Translations under genes and position numbers: made by a program
NCBI GenBank assembly: GCA_023662705.1
Contig: JAMPIM010000009.1
Location: 1-50,602 of the forward strand
DNA from: Candidatus Gastranaerophilales bacterium
GTDB taxonomy: Bacteria > Cyanobacteriota > Vampirovibrionia > Gastranaerophilales > Gastranaerophilaceae
Direction of reading: 5' to 3'
DNA: 50,602 bases
Shown here: piece after piece, positions 8,373-18,000 of the stretch
Position numbering within the stretch: the first letter of the stretch is position 1
Layout: each line of letters opens with the position of its first letter
Notes under the pieces: model-generated
Database searches by the model: none
What the model saw: only the letters and a program-made list of their open reading frames with translations
What the model was told of the DNA's origin: nothing

Positions 8373-8893
8373 AGACCTATAAAAGAAAGAAATTTATCAA
8401 AAAAACCTGTTTTTTGACTTTCTGTAGAAGCTGTTTCAATATAGTTGTTCGATTCTTCAAGGATTTTAATTGTTTCAACAGCTCTTCTGAAAATATCCAT
8501 GTTGTTTTCAGGCAAAGGTTGATTAAGCATATCACATACTTCTTGCGCTCTTTGTTCGGTTGCAAATTTCAAGCTATAAAATATATTTTCATCAGAATTT
8601 GCTTTTGCATCAAGTCCAATGGCACTTACAGTTTTTCCAATCCTTGCATAAGGATATAAGCCACCGCAAAAGCTGTTTTCTAATTTGTTTTGTTTATCAA
8701 TAAAATACATGAAAAATTCATTATTGTTATGTCCGTTAATATGTAAATCCCAGCGTTTTGTATCTTGTATTCTAGACGCTTTTTCAAACATTTCAGTGAT
8801 AGATTTATCAGAGAGTGTTTCTAAAACTTTATGAGCAGATTTGTTAATTTTAACCTGTCCAAAATTGGGACTTTCAATTCTGTTGATTTGCAT
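8363..8893 (-). CDS. Unknown lineage-type protein with a leader MQINRIESPNFGQ
   Basis: 176 aa, family not recognised. The first residues (MQINRIESPNFGQVKINKSA) match the short leader also seen at 9146. The body mixes short helices and strands, with NNNEFFMYFIDKQN and CGGLYPYARIG. The C-terminus is basic and hydrophobic (FFDKFLSFIGLKK), perhaps an amphipathic helix. No signal peptide or full membrane segment is present. It stands alone, convergent with the flagellar operon, and its stop lies inside the flagellar terminator. A CAAGGAGT-type RBS (AGGAGTATAACT) precedes the ATG, which supports the start. Confidence 0.75.
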   Translation of the reverse strand: MQINRIESPNFGQVKINKSAHKVLETLSDKSITEMFEKASRIQDTKRWDLHINGHNNNEFFMYFIDKQNKLENSFCGGLYPYARIGKTVSAIGLDAKANSDENIFYSLKFATEQRAQEVCDMLNQPLPENNMDIFRRAVETIKILEESNNYIETASTESQKTGFFDKFLSFIGLKK

Positions 8894-8973
8894 AGTTATA
8901 CTCCTTGAGTTCAGTTTATCATAAAAAAGCTTGAAAAAAATTTTTGTTTATCGTAATATTGGCTTGTGGGCAT

Positions 8974-9049
8974 GCGGAAGTAGCTCAGTTGGTAGAGTAT
9001 CTGCCTTCCAAGCAGACTGTCGCGAGTTCGAGTCTCGTCTTCCGCTCCA
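8974..9049 (+). tRNA. tRNA-Gly (anticodon TCC)
   Basis: The 7-bp acceptor GCGGAAG / CTTCCGC is followed by discriminator T and an encoded CCA. The D arm is AGCTCAGTTGGTAGAGT, the anticodon stem TCTGC/GCAGA encloses loop CTTCCAA with anticodon TCC, and the T arm contains GAGTTCGAGTCTC. The encoded CCA and all arms are intact. A terminator hairpin follows. Confidence 0.97.
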
Positions 9050-9051
9050 TA

Positions 9052-9080
9052 AAAAAGAGTCACTTACGTGGCTCTTTTTT
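9052..9080 (+). terminator. Rho-independent terminator after tRNA-Gly
   Basis: AAAAAGAGTCAC and GTGGCTCTTTTTT form a 7-bp GC-containing stem extended by A-T pairs around a TTAC loop, with a T-run. Confidence 0.88.
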
Positions 9081-9145
9081 ATTAGCTTGAATATATATTT
9101 GGTTTTTACTTGTCAATTTTCATTTTTCGTGTTTTGATTAATTCT

Positions 9146-9655
9146 ATGAAAATAGAAAATATTAATTCACAATCAACATTTAAAGCTAAGCTTTCACCTG
9201 CCCTTTTAAAAGGTGCTAATCGTTGTGCAAAAAATGAGATGCAAAAGGATTTCCTTGCAAAACGAATTAAGGAAATAGAACAATATGGAGATAATTCCAC
9301 TGTTATTGCTGCAGTGCAATCTAATCTTCCTATATCAGGATATAGAGTTTCTTTGTTGGCTTTTAATCATAAACTACCAGAAAGGGTGTATTCTCCTCAT
9401 GAAGTTGCAACGCCTTTATATATTGCTGGAAATCATATTTATAGAAAAACGGATTTGAGTGCTAATGAGTATGATATTGTTACGATGATAACACCGGAAA
9501 GAGTATACGAATGTGAGAAAAAGTTATTCATAGACAGTGTCAGAGATAATAAATTAAATCCGCAAGAAACTCTGAAATTATGTAAGACCTTTGTTGCAGC
9601 AGATACTTACAAAGCTTTTCAGGAAGCAGCAGAGCAATTAAAAAAGAACCTCTAG
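9146..9655 (+). CDS. Unknown lineage-type protein with a leader MKIENINSQSTFK
   Basis: 169 aa from the ATG at 9146. An ATG 36 nt upstream would only add a hydrophobic stretch. I prefer 9146 because MKIENINSQSTFKAKLSP then aligns with the leader of the protein at 8363 (MQINRIESPNFGQVKI). The body has NFLAKRIKEIEQYG-like helices (QKDFLAKRIKEIEQYGDN), a strand-rich centre (SGYRVSLLAFN, PLYIAGNHIYRK) and a helical C-terminus (DTYKAFQEAAEQLKK). No known family is recognised and there is no signal peptide. No clear Shine-Dalgarno sequence is visible. It is a single gene bounded by terminators on both sides. Confidence 0.72.
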   Translation: MKIENINSQSTFKAKLSPALLKGANRCAKNEMQKDFLAKRIKEIEQYGDNSTVIAAVQSNLPISGYRVSLLAFNHKLPERVYSPHEVATPLYIAGNHIYRKTDLSANEYDIVTMITPERVYECEKKLFIDSVRDNKLNPQETLKLCKTFVAADTYKAFQEAAEQLKKNL

Positions 9656-9671
9656 GAAGGTTCTTTTTTTT
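9645..9671 (+). terminator. Terminator overlapping the stop codon of the preceding gene
   Basis: The stem AGAACCT / AGGTTCT with a 6-nt loop contains the TAG stop and is followed by eight or more Ts. Confidence 0.88.
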
Positions 9672-9721
9672 ATGTTTTATTTATTGTATGCTGATGTAAG
9701 AATAATACCGGAGGATAAAAT

Positions 9722-11053
9722 ATGGTACTAAATTTAAGCGCAGTTGATTCAGGATTAGGAATCAAAACAGAATTTTTTAATGCAGAAATTTCTAAATTAG
9801 AAAGTAAAATGTCTGCTGTAATTGATGAGTTCTCAAAAAGAGCTAATCAACCAGGTCAGTTCTTGAACTGGGTAAACTTACCTGAAAACCAAATCTTGAG
9901 ATTAGATTCAATCTACTCAATGGCTGAATCTCTAAAATCTCAAACAGGTGCTGAAATCTTAACAGTACTTGGTATTGGCGGTTCAAAACATACTGTTGAA
10001 AATATGCTTAGCTTGAACGGTTTGAACATCAATGGTGACAAAATCTTGTTCTACTCTGATGTTGATTCTGTAAGTTTCGCAAGATTTATGTCAAGACTTG
10101 GCAACGATGTTACTAAATCTAACTATATGGTTGCTTCAAAATCAGGTTCAACTTTTGAAACTAAAGATGGTTTCTTGAGAATCAAAAAAATGTTAGAAGA
10201 TGCTTATGTTTCTAAAGGAAACTCTTTAGAAGAAGCTAAAAAGCTTACTGCAAAACACTTTGTAGCAGTTACTGATAAAAATGCCGAAAAAAGCGAACTT
10301 AGAAGAACTTCTGATTCAGAAGGCTGGTTAGGCGATTTATTCATCCACGATGATGTTGGCGGAAGATTCTCTGCTTTGGATGACCACTCATTATTCACTC
10401 TTGCTTTTGCAGGTATGTCAAAAGAAGATATGAAATCAATGTTAGCTTCTGCTCAAAAAATGTCAGAAGTTGCTATGACAAAAGATGCTTCAAAAAATAT
10501 GCCTTTTGCTCAAGCTTCTTTCTGGGCTTTGGCTAAATCAGAAAATATTCAAACTTCTGTTCATCAATACTTAGGTTCAATGTTTGAAGATACTGCTAAC
10601 TGGCACGCTCAAATGCAGAATGAATCAATCAAAGATACATTGAAACAGATTGCAAAAGTTCCTGATGCTATGCACCATTCATCAGAAGCTCACTTCAATC
10701 CTGCAAATAGTTTTGCATTTGCTCTAACAGTTCCTGTTGATACAGGTGTAGCAAGAGAAAATGCTGAAGGATACATCGGAGCATTATCTAAATCATATTC
10801 AAATGCAGGTCCTTACTTCTGTGAACACGTAGAAACTTCTAAATTAGGACTAACTCCTGCTTCTGCCGGTGCTTTGGTTCAAGCAAGAGCATTCGCTACA
10901 GTTTATCAAGAAATCATTGAAAAACTTATGAATTCAATTTCAATGCCGGAAGTTCTTGAAAGTGTATTGCAGCCTCACGTTGAAGTATACAAAAAGAATC
11001 TTAAGCCTCAAGCTGACGGCAAAGATGTTGTTGTAGCAGGACGTATTTCTTAG
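9722..11053 (+). CDS. pgi: Glucose-6-phosphate isomerase
   Basis: 443 aa, the short bacterial PGI form. Substrate phosphate loops are visible: LGIGGSKHTVENML near residue 80 and SKSGSTFETK near residue 140 (the SIS fold S-x-SG-x-T). The PGI signature DDVGGRFSALDDHSLF is near residue 215, and an HHSSEAHFNPANS stretch lies in the second half. It interconverts glucose-6-P and fructose-6-P in glycolysis/gluconeogenesis and links to the GH13 enzyme and GlmS in this window. Codon use is smooth and highly biased, suggesting good expression. It starts after an AGGAGGAT RBS and is transcribed alone between terminators. Confidence 0.96.
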   Translation: MVLNLSAVDSGLGIKTEFFNAEISKLESKMSAVIDEFSKRANQPGQFLNWVNLPENQILRLDSIYSMAESLKSQTGAEILTVLGIGGSKHTVENMLSLNGLNINGDKILFYSDVDSVSFARFMSRLGNDVTKSNYMVASKSGSTFETKDGFLRIKKMLEDAYVSKGNSLEEAKKLTAKHFVAVTDKNAEKSELRRTSDSEGWLGDLFIHDDVGGRFSALDDHSLFTLAFAGMSKEDMKSMLASAQKMSEVAMTKDASKNMPFAQASFWALAKSENIQTSVHQYLGSMFEDTANWHAQMQNESIKDTLKQIAKVPDAMHHSSEAHFNPANSFAFALTVPVDTGVARENAEGYIGALSKSYSNAGPYFCEHVETSKLGLTPASAGALVQARAFATVYQEIIEKLMNSISMPEVLESVLQPHVEVYKKNLKPQADGKDVVVAGRIS

Positions 11054-11062
11054 TAAAAATTT

Positions 11063-11096
11063 AAAATCGGGTCTTAATTCAAGACCCGATTTTTTT
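11063..11096 (+). terminator. Rho-independent terminator of pgi
   Basis: A perfect 13-bp stem (AAAATCGGGTCTT / AAGACCCGATTTT) with a 5-nt loop is followed by Ts. Confidence 0.92.
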
Positions 11097-11106
11097 ATGG
11101 AAAAGT

Positions 11107-11694
11107 ATGATAGAAAATTATATTAATTATCTGAATTTTGTAGAAGAGAAACTAAATAAATTTTTTGAAAGCCAAAAACCTTTTATCTGTTGTAAAAAAG
11201 GCTGCGGGAAATGCTGTAAAAATGCGATTTTTCCATATTCTCTGATGGAAATGAATTATCTTCTTTCGGGAATGATGTTTTTATCGGAAGAAGTGCAGGA
11301 CGAAATTGCTCAAAATGTTCAGAGAATATTAAAAGCTCGTGAAGATTTTAAAGGCGAAGAGTTTCGCTATGACTGCCCGTTTCTTATAAACGATGAGTGT
11401 TCCGTGTATGACTACAGAGGAGTTGTGTGTCGTGCATTTGGTTTAATGACACAAGGAAAAAATAAAGAAATTAAAGTTCCGTTTTGTTGTTTTGACGGAT
11501 TGAATTATTCAAATGTTGTAGATTATGAAACAAGCAAGGTTTCTCCAGAAAAATTTGCTGAATTGGGATGTAAAGAAGAGCCGACAGCGTTTAATGTAAG
11601 TTATGAATTTTTAACCAACACCGAGTTTGAAAAAGAGTTTAATTTTAAATTTGGAGAGAAAAAACCATTAATAGAGTGGTTTATAAAGAATTAA
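11107..11694 (+). CDS. YkgJ-family cysteine-cluster protein (putative Zn/Fe-binding)
   Basis: 195 aa. Near residue 28 it has CCKKGCGKCCKN, then CPFLINDECSVYDYRGVVCRAFGL, which is the cysteine cluster of the YkgJ/UPF0153 (CxxxCxxCC) family thought to bind zinc or an iron-sulfur cluster. A further CCFDG follows. The enzymatic role of the family is unknown. It begins 11 nt after the pgi terminator and may use its own promoter inside that spacer. Its 3' end overlaps the convergent acyltransferase gene by 4 nt. Confidence 0.85.
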   Translation: MIENYINYLNFVEEKLNKFFESQKPFICCKKGCGKCCKNAIFPYSLMEMNYLLSGMMFLSEEVQDEIAQNVQRILKAREDFKGEEFRYDCPFLINDECSVYDYRGVVCRAFGLMTQGKNKEIKVPFCCFDGLNYSNVVDYETSKVSPEKFAELGCKEEPTAFNVSYEFLTNTEFEKEFNFKFGEKKPLIEWFIKN

Positions 11695-12776
11695 ATCCCG
11701 ATAAATTTTCGTGTGTTGATATCTTTATTAATTTTTAGAAGCAAAGCTTTTATTAAAAATAAAGAAAGAATTGACATTATTGCAACGGCGAAAAATCTCA
11801 ATATAACAAGAAGTATGACATATAGTATATTATTTCCTTCCAAAGGAATTACTCCTTGCACATGGAATAATTGGTTATAAATAAATAACCAGTACCAGTG
11901 AACAAAAAAGATACCAAAACTGTATTTTGCAATAAAATCTAATACTGCGTTAGTTTTTTTATGTGAAAGTATAAATTCGTCATAGTGTTTCAAATATCCA
12001 AGTACAAGCAGGGTTAGGAATGTTTTTGAAACCGTAAAATTGCCCCAGCCGAAATAAATATCAGCTGCTGCGGTTAAAATCATTCCCATCCATAGCAAAA
12101 AGCGTTTATCATAGAATTTATCAATAATGTTTTTGTTAGCTGAACAATACATTCCTAAGACATAAAGTGAAATAAAATGGACAAATCCCATTAAAATGTA
12201 GCGCGCATAAATCCAGTATTTAGCAGCGTAGCTTAAACCTATTGTGTCCTGAAATTCAGCTGAACCGCGCGGAATCAGAATTGTGATTAACAGCAAAACA
12301 GGTAAGAGTTTGTATAAAACATTTTTCTTTTCCAGTTTCAAAAATAACCATGAGAATAAAAAGAAAATTACTATCATTGGAATAAACCATGTGGGAACAT
12401 TATGAACTCTTCCGATTGAAAGTAAAATCGGGATTTGAACAAAAATGTTTAAACCATCAAATGCGTTTTTATATAGAACAGGGCAGCAAAAACAAAAAAT
12501 TAACCCCGGTATAGCCGTAAAAAGATATGGCATAATAACATTTGTCCATTTTTTTGACAGGTAATTTTTGTATTCAAATTTATAAGATAAATGTTGGAAC
12601 AAAAATCCTGAAATAAAGATAAATAATGCAGTTCCACCGCAAACTATTTCGCAGTTTATACTGTGAGCAAGGCTTGAAGCTTCACCAAACTGCATAACGT
12701 GACCCATTATTATTAATAAAATCGCAAGTCCTCGAAATACGTTTATGTAATTTAATATTTTTGTTTTCTTTTCCAT
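11691..12776 (-). CDS. Acyltransferase family 3 (OafA/YrhL-like) membrane protein
   Basis: 361 aa with about ten hydrophobic segments. The N-terminus YINVFRGLAILLIIMGHVMQF has the conserved R-G-...-H of acyltransferase 3 proteins, which transfer acetyl or other acyl groups to envelope sugars. A second hallmark is FIFISGFLFQHL, and further on YSFGIFFVHWYWLF. The substrate cannot be told. It follows the GH13 gene after 8 nt, so the two are probably co-transcribed and might act on the same envelope or exported glycan; that link is inference. Confidence 0.88.
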   Translation of the reverse strand: MEKKTKILNYINVFRGLAILLIIMGHVMQFGEASSLAHSINCEIVCGGTALFIFISGFLFQHLSYKFEYKNYLSKKWTNVIMPYLFTAIPGLIFCFCCPVLYKNAFDGLNIFVQIPILLSIGRVHNVPTWFIPMIVIFFLFSWLFLKLEKKNVLYKLLPVLLLITILIPRGSAEFQDTIGLSYAAKYWIYARYILMGFVHFISLYVLGMYCSANKNIIDKFYDKRFLLWMGMILTAAADIYFGWGNFTVSKTFLTLLVLGYLKHYDEFILSHKKTNAVLDFIAKYSFGIFFVHWYWLFIYNQLFHVQGVIPLEGNNILYVILLVILRFFAVAIMSILSLFLIKALLLKINKDINTRKFIGI

Positions 12777-12784
12777 AGGAGCTC

Positions 12785-14740
12785 CTATAACTCAAGCCAC
12801 AAAACCTGATACGGAGCAACTCGAAGGTGCATTGTTCTGTTTTGCAGTGAAATGTTTACTTTTATATTGTCGTTATTAACAAGGTTTTTTAAGCTTGTAA
12901 TGTGCCCCTCGTTTTTTAGAATTATATTTGCAGGCAATGTTACTTCTGCAATAAGTTTTTCTTTTGAAAGGTTATTAATTACAAGTATTTGAGAATCTTT
13001 GTTTTTTCTAATGTATGCAAAATTACTTTTTGATTTCGTTTTCAGGATTTCAAAATCTCCGTTTGCCATAACAGGAAGACTTTTTCTAAGTGCAATCAGA
13101 TTTTTTACTTTCTCATATACTTTAGAATTGAATTCGTAATACCCTTTGGTTGAGCCGTAAAAGACTTTTGCGGGAACCATTCCTCTATTAATATCACGGG
13201 AATCAAATGCGTTTATAAGGTTGTAAAAACTACGTTTTAGAGCGGATTTTTTAGCATGTTCATAATTATTTGCAACACCGACTTCGTCGCCGTAATAAAT
13301 TATTGGAATCCCCGGGAGTGACAGAAGAATTGAGAAGGCTGTTTCTATCCTGTTTGGATTTTTGTCAAGGAAATTAGCCATTCTTCCTGCAACACCGAAT
13401 CCGTTCCTAAAGTTCTCACCTTTTGTTACTAAATCATTAAATAAAATTTCTCTTACTTCGGGACTTACCATTTCAAGAGTTAATTCATCGTGTACGCGCA
13501 AGAAAATTCCCCAGGCTGCTGTTTTGGGTATTTCAGGTGTTTTTTTGTAAGCATCCGTAAAATACTTTTTATCTTCTGTTACCAAACTAGCCCAGATTGC
13601 AGGCATATAAGGGAAATTATATGCAATTTGAGCTTCATTTGTTCGTTTGAGTTTTTTAATTTCATCTTCAATATTCAGGTCGACTTCTCTTTCTTTGCCG
13701 TAGTATTGAATCAAATCTTTAGGCGGCTGGCATGCTTCAACCTGAATAACACTGGAAGGTGCTGTAAGTTGGATATAGCTGCTTATTAGTCTAACAATCG
13801 CGTGTGTTTGCGGGAGATTTTCGGCATTGGTTCCAGCCTGTTTTGACAGATATGGGATTGCATCCATTCGGAAAATATCTATACCCAGATTCGCCCAGTG
13901 TGTAATTGTTTCAAGCTCATAGTATAAAACTTCTGGGTTATTCCAGTTTATATCAAGCTGGAACGGGTAAAAAGTATGGTATAAATAATATTCTTTTCCG
14001 TTCACTTCAACTTTTCGATAGTTATTTTCTACAGATTCGGGAAAAATTATTCTGCGTTTTGATATTGTTCCATCAGGTTCTGTATATTCGGCAACTGTTC
14101 CAAGTTTATTATCCTGATATCTTTTATATTCAGGCATTGTATCGGTATAAACAAAGTATTCCAGAGCAGATTCATCACCTGATTCAAGTTTTTTGAACCA
14201 TTCGTGTTCCTGTGAAAGGTGGTTTAAGACTAAATCAGCTTTGATTTTGAATCCTTCTTTTTTTGCGGCTTGTATAAAGGTGTTAAATTCTTCAAGTCCG
14301 CCCAATTCTTCTCTGACGTTCTTAGGGTTTTTGACATCAAATCCTGCATCATTCATCGGGCTTTCCGCAAAAGGAAGCATATAAAGAGTTGTAACTCCCA
14401 GATCCTTCAGATAATCCAGCATCATTGCCGTATCTTTGAAGGTATTTTCTTTATCTTGTTGAACGGTTCCAAATTGGTCAACATAGAACATGTAAATTAT
14501 TTCGTCTTTATACCAATCAGAGGTTCTTGTTTTATCTTGTTCAATAAGTTCTTTGGGACGTGATGAGATTGCTTTATCAGCGTGCTCCAATACTTTAGTA
14601 TAAATATCTTCTGCATTATTTTTACCATAAATTTCAACAATGGAATTGAATATTTCTTTTCGGATTCTTAATCCGTCTTCTGCAAATGCCCCATTGCATG
14701 TGAAAAATATTAAGAAAAATATTATAAGAAATTTTTTCAT
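12785..14740 (-). CDS. Exported GH13 alpha-amylase-family enzyme
   Basis: 651 aa with a signal peptide (MKKFLIIFFLIFFTCNGAFA). The (beta/alpha)8 barrel starts at about residue 75 (DWYKDEIIYMFYVDQFG). Catalytic residues of GH13 can be placed: DLVLNH (169-174), nucleophile D293 in GIDIFRMDAIP, general acid E335 in VIQVEACQP, and H417-D418 in FLRVHDEL. Late in the barrel, GIPIIYYGDEVGV is the usual end motif, followed by a beta-sandwich C-domain ending PYQVLWLEL. The region around DLVLNHLSQEHEWFK resembles trehalose synthase/amylosucrase-like subfamilies, but specificity cannot be assigned. It would act in the periplasm or outside on alpha-glucans. It is the first gene of a two-gene operon. Confidence 0.92.
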   Translation of the reverse strand: MKKFLIIFFLIFFTCNGAFAEDGLRIRKEIFNSIVEIYGKNNAEDIYTKVLEHADKAISSRPKELIEQDKTRTSDWYKDEIIYMFYVDQFGTVQQDKENTFKDTAMMLDYLKDLGVTTLYMLPFAESPMNDAGFDVKNPKNVREELGGLEEFNTFIQAAKKEGFKIKADLVLNHLSQEHEWFKKLESGDESALEYFVYTDTMPEYKRYQDNKLGTVAEYTEPDGTISKRRIIFPESVENNYRKVEVNGKEYYLYHTFYPFQLDINWNNPEVLYYELETITHWANLGIDIFRMDAIPYLSKQAGTNAENLPQTHAIVRLISSYIQLTAPSSVIQVEACQPPKDLIQYYGKEREVDLNIEDEIKKLKRTNEAQIAYNFPYMPAIWASLVTEDKKYFTDAYKKTPEIPKTAAWGIFLRVHDELTLEMVSPEVREILFNDLVTKGENFRNGFGVAGRMANFLDKNPNRIETAFSILLSLPGIPIIYYGDEVGVANNYEHAKKSALKRSFYNLINAFDSRDINRGMVPAKVFYGSTKGYYEFNSKVYEKVKNLIALRKSLPVMANGDFEILKTKSKSNFAYIRKNKDSQILVINNLSKEKLIAEVTLPANIILKNEGHITSLKNLVNNDNIKVNISLQNRTMHLRVAPYQVLWLEL

Positions 14741-15024
14741 ATATCTAAGAGATAAAAATCTCTACTCCCCTTGTGTGATATGTTGTGTTGAAAATTAAAA
14801 AATCTGGTGGGAACAGTCTACCCAGCAACAGGCTCTATTCAACTTCCCTGATAATATCATTTTTGCAGGGATTTTGCAAGTTTTTATAGTGAAATTTGCA
14901 ATATTAATATAATATAATGCCTTTTTATCGACACATTTCACCCAAATTCCCTAAACGACTTAACAGGGAATTTGCAGGGAAGATAAAATTAATAATATGT
15001 TTATGATAATTTAGTAATTACAAT
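14741..15024. other. 284-nt gap; probable left flank of the accessory region
   Basis: No gene fits here. The right half is very AT-rich and has TATAAT-like boxes about 100 nt before the 15025 gene. TTTGCAGGGA occurs twice (near 14862 and 14971), and a perfect inverted repeat lies at 14943-14974. Base composition shifts from host-like to about one quarter GC across it, so I place the left junction of the accessory element here; the exact base is unknown. Confidence 0.5.
14943..14974. repeat. Perfect 10-bp inverted repeat at the left flank
   Basis: CAAATTCCCT and AGGGAATTTG are separated by 12 nt. The half-site AAATTCCCT differs by one base from AAATTCTCT, which is repeated at the right flank (35209-35269). 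It could be a recombinase or accessory-protein site, or a weak bidirectional hairpin. Confidence 0.55.
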
Positions 15025-18000
15025 ATGCGAAACTTTATAAAAACAGCAAAATTAAAAATTCAAAAAGTATACAAAGACTATTCCTTTCAAGATATATGCT
15101 ATTCATTGTTTATAATAAGTAGTTGGCTACCGAATGTATCCTCACAAATAAAATCTATGTTTTTATTTTTATGTCTGCTAGAAATATATGATTTTGAATT
15201 TATAAAAATAAATAAAATAAAGACTTATAATGATTTTAAAATCTTTTATAAAAAGATTAGAATCTTCATTCCTAGTTTTACAATGCTTGAAGATTATGTA
15301 CCTGAGCAAGATTGGGGAGATTTATTTTACTATATAGATAATGATTTTTATAAATATTTATATGGCGGTGAAATAGAAAACACTTATGACCATTTAAAAT
15401 TCTTTGAGTTATATCATGCATCTTTAAATGAAAAATTTATTGAAATAATTGGAGAAAATCCAAGAAATGATTTAAAAGGAGTATTACATTTACAAAATCA
15501 CTTGATTAAAAATTTGAAAAATAATGTTTGTAAGGATATTAAGAATGGTTATTTTGAACTTCCGAATGAAATATTTTGGAATGAATGTAATACTTTTTTG
15601 TACACAAAATTAAATCTTTTAGACTTTTTTAAAACTAAAATATTAGATTCCTATTCCGTTCAACAGGCAATATCACGAGAAATATTACAAGATGATAAAT
15701 TTAGTCAATATTTTCTTCAAGGCAATATATTAAATTCACTTTTTATAAAAAAAGATCATAACTATTATTTATTACCTATAAGAAGAATGGTAGCTGTTCT
15801 TTTGGATAAATGGAATCAAGTAATAATAAATAATATAAATTTACTAACTAATAATCAGAATAATTTTATATTAAAAGAAAAATTATTTAACTATATATAT
15901 TCCAAAATACCACAAGATAGTCATTTTTTTCAAAATATTTCTTTATTGACTAATACAGATATACAGAATCCAATAGATGCTATTTTAATATACAAAAATA
16001 GAATTCTAGTATTTTATCTCCAAGAATTAAACAATGATCTTATTGAAGATAGTGAAACTTATTTAATGTATTTAAATAAAAAAATACCGCTTATTAAAGG
16101 AAAATTAATACAAGATAATTGTATAAAATTTATACATAAAGATCAACTTCTAGAATTAAAGAATGATTTGGATAGTTCTGATAATATTTTTTTAGATTGT
16201 ATTATTATACATCCAAGTCTATCTACAACACTTAGTTATTTAGGATTTGAAGAAGAACTTAATTTCCAATTATTTATATATACAGATTTTATTCAATTTA
16301 TTGATGAAATAACAGACCTGGAAGATTTCTTTAAAAAATTAGATTATTTAAAGAAAACACCTAAAAGAAGTTTTTCATCTAATGCGGACTATTTAAGTTT
16401 TTATTCATCAGAAAATGAGGGGGAAGTTTTAACTGGCTATAATGAATATAGCAATTTATTTTTAACTCCATTTTATAGCGATCAAAATCGTTATGAAAAT
16501 TTAAAAAAGTTTTGGTTAATATCACCTAAAAATACTATTAATAATATTTCTCCAGATAATTGGATATATGAAAAAATGGAAAATTCTAATTCTTTATATA
16601 TGTATTCTAAGCATTATAGAACTATGGCTATATACTGTAATATAAACAATTCTGATATTTTTATTAATTCTTTACCGTTGATAAATCATAAATATGGTGA
16701 TGCCATAAAAATTTTTATAGAAATGATTGAAGATTCTTTTAAAAGATATGAGAAAATTTTAAGTGAACATTTTTTCTTTAAAAATAATAATAAATTGCAA
16801 ATTTTAGTTGTTCCTACTGAAATGATAAAAGAAAAACAAATAAATTATTTATATCGTTTTTTAAATTTTGAAGGAATTTGGCAAATAAAACTCTCTAAAT
16901 TTATAGATTGTAGTGGTTTACAAATAATATTTGATAAAGAAAATTTGTATAAAATTCTAATGGAAGTAAATGACCAATCTCTACAAGTAGATTTATTTAC
17001 TGATATTATAAATAATTTGAATTGTTATTGTGATGATAACGATTTAACGAAAAAACTTTTCCAAAAACTTAATTGCGATAAAACTAAACCAACTAGATTT
17101 AAAGTATATAGCACAATAAAAGATACTTGTTATCCTGTGTACCATGAAAATATGTATCCTAGACAAAAAGATTTTATAAAAGTTCAAAATATAATGGCAA
17201 AAATTCTACACGAAGCTAACATCTGGCCAGGAGTTTATGATTTAGATAAAGCTAAATATATATTAGATATTTTAAAGAAAAAACTTGTCCAGTATCTAAA
17301 TATTGAGGTTAAAAAATATAATTTTAATAAATCGATTCCTTTAATATTAACATATAATGATGCCAATATTAATAATTTTGTGATGAAAGAGAAAAAGCTT
17401 GAAATATCATTAGAACATGAGGTAGATTATTCTAGAGAAAGAGAGTTGGCTGATGCTAAGGCAAAATATATTCGAGAATCTAATAACTACAGATATTTAA
17501 TTGAAAAATTTGTCCAAATTCAACCTAACGGTAATAAAAATTTAGATGAAGAGTCATTATGTTTCTTACTAGCTATAGTGGATTGGCTAATTATAGCATA
17601 TAGACATAGCGATTCTATTCATTATAACTTATTTGCAAGTGGACTTATTATTAAAGAGGATAAATCTATAGAAACTATATTCACGGAAGATTTTTCCAAG
17701 GAACAAGAAGAATATGAAAAAATAGATGCAGAAGAGCAACTCTATAAAAATTATCCTCATATCAAATTTACACCTTATATGAATTATCATGAAGAATTTT
17801 GTCTTAAATTTAAAGAAGATTTTGGTTTTAATTTTCAAAATATGATCAATATTCTTACGGTATTATCAAAGTGGACTGAAGATAATCATACTTATATTAT
17901 TGCAGATAAGAATGAAATAATTAAAAATACTAAAATTTTACTACAAAATTATACTGAAGATGAAGAAAAAGAAATCCCGTTTATTTTAGATTTTTTAACT

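Noticed and set aside
8931..9137. Open frame across the tRNA-Gly gene
   Set aside because: Its GSSSVGRVSAFQADCREFESRLPL-like protein is the well-known false translation of a tRNA gene.
14741..14900. Small structured RNA (SRP-like or tRNA-like) in the left flank
   Set aside because: GGTGGGAACAGTCTACCC has some pairing, but the SRP tetraloop motifs and tRNA arms are missing.
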